DNA from: Elymus sibiricus
Taxonomy: Eukaryota > Streptophyta > Magnoliopsida > Poales > Poaceae
Reading direction: 5' to 3'
NCBI GenBank assembly: GCA_039707655.1
Contig: CM077667.1
Span: 546,634,222-546,698,221, forward strand
Length of the DNA: 64,000 nucleotides
Of this stretch, positions 55,916-64,000 are shown in pieces. The translations under genes were made by a program, and so were the position numbers. Positions within the stretch are counted from its first letter, which is position 1; each line of letters opens with the position of its first letter. Under the pieces are notes generated by a model, which was not told where the DNA came from, did no database searches, and saw only the letters and a list, made by a program, of their open reading frames with translations.

Positions 55916-58588
55916 CAGGTTGACTGTAGGTTACCCTAGCTTGACTTCATTGTCTTGTGCTCAGTAGGAAGCCCAGATGGATTTCAGCCATGTTTGCCAG
56001 ATAGGCACGGCTACTATCGATCATAAGGCAACCCCATAGGTTTTGACTCCCTTAGACCCCAACTCTCGTGGCCTTTGCCTCCGGTGGGAAATGTCCGCAC
56101 CAGGCAATGACCCATGAGCCCTTAACCCCTAGGTAAACCAGATATCACTACCTTGCTTGCCAACCATGGCATTTCTCTCCTTAAATCCAGTTTCCTTTGG
56201 GAAACGCCTACAAATTCCATCTTTCCCCAAGAACCCTAGGATCATTGACTAAGCCACTTTGGCTATGGTCGTGCGTCAAGTTTGATGATCCCTAAGGAAG
56301 TAGTAGGAGCTTGACCCCAATTGCTACCAGGAGCATTGCGTGGTCTTGCTTCTAAGTCCTTAGAGGCACATCGAGTACGCTAGGTTAGTTATACTAGTGA
56401 ATTTTTGGCCACACATGTAAGGTCAACAAAATTCGAGATTTATTTGCTTCTTAGCATTTTTGGTTTGTCATGGTTCTTGTTTCTTTTCTCGATCCCGTTC
56501 TCTTGCTTCGACTGGATCCATCCGCAAGAGCTGCCTAAGAAGACCCGAGCACAACTTGGATAATACCCAATAATCCAAATTCAGTAAGAGTCAAGCCATG
56601 TCAACTGCCCGATATTTGGACATTATCACCGGATCTGTCAAGAATGAAGAATGGGCCAGAAGAAGACTTTGCATGCTACAGACAAGGCTAGAATATACCT
56701 AAAAGAGTTTTCCTCGGGATGGATGACACCTAAGAACCAGTCGGATGAGCTATCGGGAATGGACACCAGCAAGATCAAATTATTCGGTCCTTGACACAAG
56801 GATTATTTCAGCCAGTAGGGTGAATCTTGAGTCTTTTCTCATTGGACTCAAAAATCATTTATCACCCACGGAAGACATATTTCATGAATGTGAAGATGCC
56901 GAGAGCAACAACAAAACTTTGGTATGTTGATACAATTGCAAAGCATATTTTGGAGTTCACCAGTGCATACACAAAATTTTCGGGCACTGTGAACAAGGTT
57001 TGCGAGACATATGGATGAGTTCACGGCCGCCCAGAATCAATGAGAATTTCAAATATGTGGAGCTTTAGCTAAACGGAATGGAACTATCCGCTAACTGCTT
57101 ACTATCAGCATACATCTGGATTAATCATCTACACGAAGTTGGCAACCATTGCAATGATCAGATCAGCAGAAGGGCAAGCAGTGTGCCCGAACAACAAAAT
57201 ATCTTCAGTCAAGGTATGGCCTACACCAAGTTTTGGCTCCGCTATGAGTAAATTCCGGATACTTCAGAAGGAAGCCAGAACCGGCCACAGGTCCGACTGC
57301 ATATCATAGTGAAAGGCTTCTAGTATAAGCGATCCAACCTTCCTCTGCAAGCTATCAGAAGAAGCTTATAACGCAAGACTCCCAATCTTCCTTGCTACGC
57401 CATTGGGGGGAAATCTTTTGGAGTACGGCGCTCCAATTTTCCTCAGCCCGCTACTGCGAAAAGCTTTCGGCATAAGGCACTCGACCTTCCTCAGTAATCA
57501 ACATGAGGAAAAGCTTCCGAGGTATGGCACCCAGTCTTCTTCGACACACTACCCTGGCAGAAGCTTCGAGCATAAGGAATTCAACCTTCTTCAACATGCC
57601 ATCGTGCCCACAACAATCTTGTCAGAAGCACGCACTAGTCCGGACACACGTCTGCCTCAGAGCTCAATTGATTATGAAAGGGTTTATCCTACCTCTGCAT
57701 ATGTTGTGAGCATGCAGTCCAGTGGATCAGTTCATGCGAGCCACTCGTACATGGGAATGACGGTGTTCAGAGAAACATTGGCCCCACACTTCAAAGAAGG
57801 ATATAAACGCGGCAATCCCTACGAGATATGCAAGAGTAAGTTATGATATGACCAAGTAGCCATGTTAGCCGGTCATGACAGCTCCACAAACAGGAACCCT
57901 CAAGAATAATGAAGTTTTGGATAAACAATCTCTGTGACGGTCAATAAAGTGAAATTTCACATACAAGGTGATATTATCAATCTTTGTCAGACTCTTGCAT
58001 ATACGGCCACAACAATGCAGCAAGCATGTTGTACTCCTCATGAGCATAGGCCATCAACCAAGTTAAGAGGCTATGCTCCGTAAGACACGCCGAATGATAG
58101 CCAAACTGTGTTCAGATCGGTGATCATAGCAAGGACTGCAAAGGATATATATGACAGAACTACCCAGCGATCGATAAAGTTTAACTGTCTATATGGAAAC
58201 AAGGTGATACAGAAATAATCATTCAGTCCTGAAAGTAAATCAGAACTATGGAATAAGACATGGGGAAATCACTCGCTATGATACATCCTGTGTCAGCTCA
58301 GACCTCTGGACGAAGCAGCTAGCTCCAGGTCATGGAAACCAAGCTATTTGTCGATACTACCTGCTACCCACCAGGCCTAGACAACAACCCACCAGGACAA
58401 AGGGTTTGCCTGATAGGAAAGAGAAGGATTCAAGTTAGCTGTGTGAAAAGACAACACCTGAGTCATCAGAAGAGACAGTTAAAAGGCCAGTGAACCGACG
58501 AAGACAAGACAGCTGATGGATCCAAGTCGCACACGGGTAAGTCCCCCTTCACTGGGAGGTAAGTCCAGAAATCTCGAGGACAAGATTT
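55916..58588 (+). other. Internal region of the non-autonomous gypsy element
   Basis: About 2.7 kb between the primer site and the polypurine tract. No gag, protease or RT motif is seen in any frame. The longest open frame (57403-57846) overlaps a 50-bp tandem repeat whose period is not a multiple of three, so I do not regard it as a gene. Such an element would depend on proteins from a related autonomous copy. Confidence 0.65.
57312..57610 (+). repeat. Six ~50-bp tandem units inside the gypsy internal region
   Basis: Units anchored on AAGCTT-like words start near 57312, 57362, 57412, 57461, 57511 and 57561. Each continues with a GCATAAGGCACTCGACC-like core and CTTCCTC-like bases. They are strongly diverged but the spacing is regular. 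Confidence 0.7.
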
Positions 58589-58604
58589 TCTTAAGGGGGT
58601 AGGT
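58589..58604 (+). promoter_or_regulatory. Polypurine tract
   Basis: TCTTAAGGGGGTAGGT lies directly before the 3' LTR start TGTAACACCC; preceded by CTCGAGGACAAGATTT, a sequence commonly seen there in plant gypsy elements. Confidence 0.75.
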
Positions 58605-58605
58605 T

Positions 58606-61600
58606 TGTAACACCCTGGTTTTCGCTCCTTGTTTTTTTTCCTTCGCGGGATTGGACTCCCGTCTTTTTTTTATGTTATCGGATTTTCTTTCGCCCTTGGG
58701 TATATGAAGATGGTCATTTAGACTTGCCTTTCCAGTCCAACTAGAGATTCCCTCCAGACCAACCTTGCCATCCAAAATTTATTCTCAGGATTTTGCCGCA
58801 GAAACCCTACCTTCCGAGTCACCGGAAGGGAAACCCTAATTCCTTCCGTTACAAAGGAACCCCAATTTCCTTGGATCTGTTGCCTCCCTAACTTTATCAA
58901 AAGACTCTCATATACCTATAAACCGTGGATATGCAAAAATATTGCCAAGTCATTTGCAATATTTTTCATTTAAAATTAATTCCTTTTTCTTCAGTTTAAA
59001 GGAATTAAATCCAGAAAAATATCTATCCATCTCCAAAGTTCATGAAAACTTGTGGAGATATTATTTGTGATCATGTTGAGCTTCCATAAAAATATTGGCC
59101 ATAATTAAATAGGGGAAATTGCATTTTCCTATTTTAAGCCAATATTGTATTTTGGGCACTTTGTAAAGGAGCTACCACTTTGGTAGCCAGGAAAAATCCC
59201 AAATAATTTTTGGAGATTCTCCTATCCATATCTTCACCATTTCCATCAAGAACCCAAGTTTCATAGCTCAAAGTTTGAGAGCATCATCCAGTTCTTGTTT
59301 CTAGACTCATTTTAAGGTTGTGAAGCAACTATATTTTATATTGCCTCAAAATTTTTGAAATTAATCCAGGACCTCAAATTCCCTATATGGTGTGAGCATG
59401 CAAAAATTCACACCATTTTATCTAGCCAATTTCTCTCATAAATTCCATCTAATTTCTGTCCAACAGAAAGCTTTGTGAAGGAAGTACCACTTTGGCATTT
59501 CCAAACGAGCTGAAAGTTTGCCAGTACCTCCATGCATCCAAATAACTTCCCTCCACCATAATTCAGCCCAATCCATGCAGCAATTTGAGCACAACATCAA
59601 AATCCAGTTTCTGGACCAAATGTTGCATTATGAAGGAAGTGCATGCAAACCTGGTCCAAATGGCCTCAAATTTTGCCAGCATCCACTCCTTTCTACCACA
59701 TTTCAACTTGACAACATCTTTGTTCCATTCATCAAATGGTTTCACCCCAGTAAGGTCTCCAAGATTCTATCCAGAAGATGTTCCGATTCATTCTGATCAA
59801 CCTAGATCCCTCCCAACCTCTCCAGTGGCTAATCCTATGCATTCGAGCAGTGAAGGACATGTTGGACAAGGTGTGGTAGGCAGACGCGGGCCAGAACATG
59901 CCATTGCCATGGTGACCATGCCATGGACAAGGCCAAACGCGTGCTCTGCGCACTGGCTTGTCTGCTGGTGCCGACCTGCTTCCCCGTCGTCCACGTACCC
60001 CTCCCCGGTCACTTCCCCCTCCGTTCTCTTCCCCGCCGCACCGCGATGAGCGCCGCGGTACGCCACTGTTCGTCCACTGTCGCCACCGTATCCGGCCAAG
60101 CCGAGGCTTCCCGAACACCAGCTGGCCTCCACTGCTCTCCCGTGCCACTCCCCGACACCGGTCGCCTGCCTGAGCCGTCGCCTCCGAGCTCCAGGACGCT
60201 GACAAGCTCAGCGCCACGGCTGAGCTTATTCAGTGACCTCGAGTGGCTAAAAATAGCCAGCCCCGAGTCCCCTCGAGCACGCACCTCGCTCTCCCTTCCC
60301 CTCCAGAGCTCTCCCGCAACCTCGCCCGGCCGAATACCTCGCTGAAGCTCTCGAATTTCCAGCGAACTCTACCCAATGCCCCATCCTCCACTCCCACGCA
60401 CAGCCGTCCCCGGTGCCCGTGGACTCCACCACTGGATGGCCACTCTCGGGCGACCTCGCCCGTGCCCTCGCCTAGCCGCCTAGCCTACCGGAACCCCACC
60501 CACCTGCTGGAGCCGCCGTACACTGCCGACCGCCACAGGTCACACTGCTGCTGCCCTCGAGCTTTTCGGTGGCCGTGGATGAGGTCGTTGGATGCGCCGC
60601 GTCGCGAGGATCATGCCGGTGGCTGGACCTCGGCCGGAGATGACCCGTGCTGCCGGAGGTCGTCGCCGGCGCGCGCCAGGCCCCGCCTGTCCTCTGTTCC
60701 GTCGGGGAAAGAAGAAGAGGAGGAGGGAGGAGAGAGAGGCAGCGTGGGCCCCGCCCGTCAGTGGCTTAGCCATGGGCCCGCCAGCTTAAGTGGACGCCCA
60801 CGCGCCTAAATACGTTTTCCTACTAGGGAAACGTACTGTGGATAAGACATTTTCTTCCTTGGAAAACACTTCGACTCATAAAACGTTTTGTCTACCCCCA
60901 GGTGATCGCACTTCTCTCCGGTGAACTCATCAACCCCCAGGCAAGCCGACCATCTGATATGTGCCCTAAAGCATTGCTCTGTGTTATTCTTGCGTGTTTA
61001 AATTAATATGCTTATGCTCGTATGCGTAGTGGTGAACTGTATGTGACACTGATGAACCCTTGCCTGCCTTTCTTTGGTGACGGCACCACGCCTGCGCTCT
61101 GAGCTACTTTCGGCCGTCCGAGGTGGATGCCGACTTTATGCCTCTCTTTTCAACAACTGGCCCGTGTTCTGAGCTGCTTTTCGGCCGTTGTGGGCAGCTG
61201 TTGAATTTCTTTCTGTTGTGGTGACCCTATGCTCTGAGCTATTCTTCGGCCGTCTTAGGGAACTGCTACATTCTTTTTATCAACACCGTCTCATGCTCTG
61301 AGCTGCTTTTCAGCCGTCTTGAGCCGGGGTTGAGTTATTCCAGTAACGTCCCAGATCTGAGTTGTAAAGACCGTTCTGGTGGCTACTGGTTTATTTGCCA
61401 GTTTCATGCAAGGGTTCTAATGGTCGTAACTTACAGCTAGAACTTGTAATGTGATAAACTTGCTATTTAAACATTGTTTTACTAGTGACTCATATGTGAC
61501 ATAATGTGGAGATAGGTTGTTGTGTTCCATTGTGCATTACTACTGTTGTTGCAAGGATCAAGAATGTGACTTAATAATGACAACCTCCTCCGTCGGCTAG

Positions 61601-62821
61601 ATCGAGTCATAGTGCCACTGAACCGAACTCATTAGTGCAGCCACATTTGCCTTTATGGGGAGGCCCTGACTTGGTCTGTTGTCTTGCCTCATATCGGTAC
61701 CACCAAAGAGGGAAGGTTATGCGTGTGCGCTACCTTGGCCCGGTAGGCGGCGATAACCTTGTGAGCCCAGTTGTTTTTTAGCCTGGGGTCCCCGTTTGGG
61801 ACAGTTTGTTTGGCCACAACGGTGGCAGGTGTCAGGAGTGACACAGGGGCCACCCAGGACTTGACCCGGGAAGGGGTATGATTGTCGGTGGGGCCGTAAG
61901 AGTGCCGGGCAATAGACAAGTCTTGTTGGAGCAGCACCGGTCCACCCGAATGGGAACATGTACTCAGTACGAGGTCGGGAGCTCCATGGTGTGGGTAAAG
62001 TGCGCAACCTCTGCAGAGTGTAAATCTATTCGAATAGACACGTCCTTGGTCAAGGACAATTCATACTAGGTCACACTATTTGGTCTATGTCGAGTCTGGA
62101 AGAACAAACCATATGATGTTAATAATGAACCAGAGAAAGGTATGATTTGTCAGATTTACAGTGCAGATGCAGGGAGTCAGGTAATTGGGATGTTAGCCAT
62201 GCGATGACTATGAGATGAGTGGTCGGATGACCGCATGACTTGGATTTGATTTGGATCGGGTTTGGATTGGTTCCTAAGATTATTCAGAGTATGGACTACT
62301 TACTTGATATGTTGTATCTTCGTCATACTACAGTTACTTTGATAGTTAACATGTTAGATAATCCTGTTATGATATGATATTGCTAGATAATCCTGTCAAG
62401 ACATGATAGCTAATATTCTTAAGATAATGAATGCATGCTTGAATGCCATGGATTGCTTTGCTTGTTGTATATGTTGGTTTGGTTTGCTTGCGAGTACATT
62501 CCAAAGTACTCAGCGGCCTTCAATGTGGCCAAGTTCACCTAAGGATCCGACGTCCACTAGCGAGGAGCTGGAATGTTCGCGGGCTAGAAGAGTAACCCAA
62601 TCAGATGCCTGTGGATTGGAGCCGCACCAAGACCATGCTGCCTTAGATAGAGCTTTTCCACTGCCAACACCCTTGTAAAATATCATGTAAGACTTATATA
62701 TCCATTCATAGAAATGCCTGTCTTCATGATACTTGTTGTAAACGTGCATGCCAGAGTGATTTCCTGGGCTGGTGTGTGCGGCGACCGTCTGGCTACAGTG
62801 GTATTCAGGCAGGGAGCCACA
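58606..62821 (+). mobile_element. 3' LTR of the non-autonomous gypsy element (4216 bp)
   Basis: It starts TGTAACACCCTGG and ends GGGAGCCACA. It is uninterrupted and gives the reference for the split 5' LTR. The first 1.1 kb is AT-rich, with repeated CCAAATTAATCC/TGTGAAGGAAGTACCA words also seen in the solo LTR at 30040-33470. The middle is GC-rich, with open frames on both strands that are composition artefacts. Confidence 0.9.
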
Positions 62822-63191
62822 AAGAGCGATTGAAGTAGACCATTCACCCCACGCCGAGATTTTTGCAGAGAATCTGACAATTACGGAAGCAGACTACGAA
62901 AAATTCAAGGAGACTTCCACTGCCAATGAAACCAAGGCCAAGGCGGAGACAATGAAGGAGCTTCAGGCTAGGAACACGGGGAACCACCGCCTCAGAAGCC
63001 GTGGTTACACGGGCAAGAGGCCCATGTGGGCTAAGGAGGATGCGGAACGTGAAAGTCAGGGGCTCCCAGAACGCTTGGCGGAGTTCACCGACCCACGGGA
63101 ACATGACTTCATCAGGGCCCGGTACAAGTGGGACAAGGAAAAAAAGGAATGGTACACGGACGCGCCGACGAGGAAGTCCATGAGAATACTG

Positions 63192-63282
63192 GTAATTATT
63201 AATTTACCACCTCATATTAGCTTCTGATGAAGTCGACTAGCATTCTAGTCACATTTGTAAATGGTTCACATTCCTTTTGCAG
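63192..63282 (+). other. Candidate intron 1 of the CACTA second ORF
   Basis: GTAATT donor, T-rich interior and TTCCTTTTGCAG acceptor, 91 bp. Removing it links two coding-like stretches. Confidence 0.55.
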
Positions 63283-63869
63283 AGAGAGTAACACAGGCTT
63301 GCATCCAAAAGTGACTCATCATCTCAGTCGTCGACGAAGTACAAGCGGGACACCCCTTTCAACCGGGCCATTAACATAATGCAGGGAAACCCGGTGAACC
63401 AGCGGCCGTAGTATGGACATGTGCACGCCGCCGGAGACGGCGCCACATGGAAGTACTACTACCACGAGGACACGGAGTCAAAAAGGTAGAGAAGCAAGTT
63501 GATCCTAGTGACTATCGACGAGAAGGTGGCGCAGGCGGTCGAGAAATCCAAAGCTGATACCAAAGCTGAGATTATGCAGGCAGCGGTAGCTGCCTACAGA
63601 AGTGATATGGCAGCTGCGTTTACTTCCTTGATTCTGGCTGTTGTCAACTGGGTGAAGAAAATCCAGACGCAAAGGCAGATGATTTTCCCATTCCCAGCTT
63701 CGCCGGGAGCAACTCGGTGAACATAGCTCCCGCACCCGAACCTGCTATAGCAACCGCACCCGCACCTGCTCCCGCACCAGCACCCACCACCGCCGCTCAT
63801 AGCAGTCCGTCCTCTGTCTCTGGCATGCTCGGCGGGGCTTTGCCATTAGCTAACCTCGATGCCCTCATG

Positions 63870-63960
63870 GTAATTACACGTCGCACCCTCATCAACATAT
63901 CTATAATCTTCCGTTTCCGTTGCCTTTCGGATCTCTGACGTCGCACACATGTCTTCGCAG
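63870..63960 (+). other. Candidate intron 2 of the CACTA second ORF
   Basis: GTAATT donor and TCTTCGCAG acceptor, also 91 bp. It joins LANLDALM to AYDNPCTLLY. Confidence 0.6.
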
Positions 63961-64000
63961 GCCTACGACAATCCATGCACCCTACTCTACCACATCAGTG

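Larger units (their letters stand above)
48454..62821 (+). mobile_element. Non-autonomous gypsy element with ~4.2-kb LTRs, 5' LTR truncated and split
   Basis: It comprises 5' LTR pieces (48454-50250 and 54245-55898), a primer site (55904-55915), a 2.7-kb internal region with no gag or pol that I can recognise, a polypurine tract (58589-58604), and a full 3' LTR (58606-62821). The element lies within the CACTA, which resumes at 62822. The right flank is AAGAG; the left flank was deleted, so the TSD cannot be checked. Confidence 0.85.
27542..64000 (+). mobile_element. CACTA (En/Spm) transposon, left end to beyond the window, with nested insertions
   Basis: The terminal CACTACTAGGAAATACC starts at 27542 inside copia RT sequence; the candidate 3-bp target is TTG (27539-27541). 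It is followed by subterminal repeats of the AGTAGCGCGGGT kind, a pyrimidine-rich stretch (27940-28190), a TNP2-type transposase (28.6-35.06 kb) and a second ORF (62.8 kb onward) on the same strand. Three separate retroelement insertions plus a deletion interrupt it. The right terminus is outside the window. Confidence 0.85.
62822..64000 (+). pseudogene. CACTA second ORF (TNPA/Transposase_24-like), partial
   Basis: After the LTR ends, CACTA coding sequence resumes with AIEVDHSPHAEIFAENLTIT, then LRSRGYTGKRPMWAKEDAER and HDFIRARYKWDKEKKEWYTD. This pattern belongs to plant En/Spm second ORFs (Transposase_24-like). Exon 1 reaches 63191, with a candidate intron at 63192-63282. Exon 2 has KYKRDTPFNRAIN and the VAQAVEKSKADTKAEIMQAA helix, then an APAPAPAPAPTTAA run. 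A second candidate intron is at 63870-63960. Exon 3 begins AYDNPCTLLY and leaves the window. Stops near 63287, 63410 and 63487 and a frame change near 63700 indicate decay. The protein may bind subterminal repeats, by analogy with TNPA. Confidence 0.75.

Noticed and set aside
57312..57610. Possible CRISPR-like array from regular 50-bp spacing
   Set aside because: Units are adjoining diverged repeats without unique spacers, in a plant retrotransposon.
57403..57846. 147-aa frame in the gypsy internal region
   Set aside because: It overlaps a 50-bp tandem repeat and has no recognisable motif.
62772..62821. Start of the frame before the CACTA second ORF
   Set aside because: These codons are LTR sequence; the gene portion begins at 62822.

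Overview
The window looks like intergenic DNA of a large grass genome of the wheat/barley (Triticeae) type. Almost every base belongs to transposable elements nested in one another. There are Athila-type Ty3/gypsy elements with tRNA-Asp-like primer sites, long-LTR (about 4 kb) gypsy relatives with tRNA-Met-like primer sites, Ty1/copia LTRs, and one very large CACTA DNA transposon. I see no convincing host gene, tRNA, rRNA or CRISPR array. The species and element family names are inferences from memory of wheat elements; no database was searched.

Layout. 1-2545: minus-strand gypsy element (gag, protease, start of RT), running off the left edge. 2546-4074: two partial LTRs of its family, head to head, forming a large palindrome. 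4075-6876: a MITE-like element and LTR-like debris. 6877-about 10.1 kb: a plus-strand Athila-type LTR, primer site and start of an ORF. About 10.1-15986: a minus-strand Athila-type element with LTR, primer site, gag-protease and an Athila ORF, but no polymerase. 16078-18071: a copia solo LTR with perfect TSDs. 18788-20418: a long inverted-repeat element. 20998-27541: a decayed copia element of the same LTR family.

From 27542 to beyond the right edge lies a CACTA transposon inserted in the copia RT region. Its TNP2 transposase (28.6-35.06 kb) and second ORF (62.8-64 kb) are split by later insertions. These are a gypsy solo LTR (30040-33470), a nearly complete Athila-type element (35057-48453) whose gag-pol is itself split by a solo LTR (38400-42486), and a non-autonomous gypsy element (48454-62821) whose 5' LTR carries another solo LTR (50251-54244). 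A deletion at 48453/48454 fused the Athila 3' LTR to the middle of the next element's 5' LTR and removed part of the CACTA.

The genes do not work together as a pathway. Each element's gag, protease, RT/RNase H and integrase would have supported its own copying, and all the large ones carry stops, frameshifts or insertions. The observations most worth following concern expression of the accessory ORFs in the two Athila-type elements. Each has a candidate GT-AG intron ending directly upstream of the ORF. Each also has an internal copy of the hairpin that sits just upstream of the TATA box in that element's own LTR.
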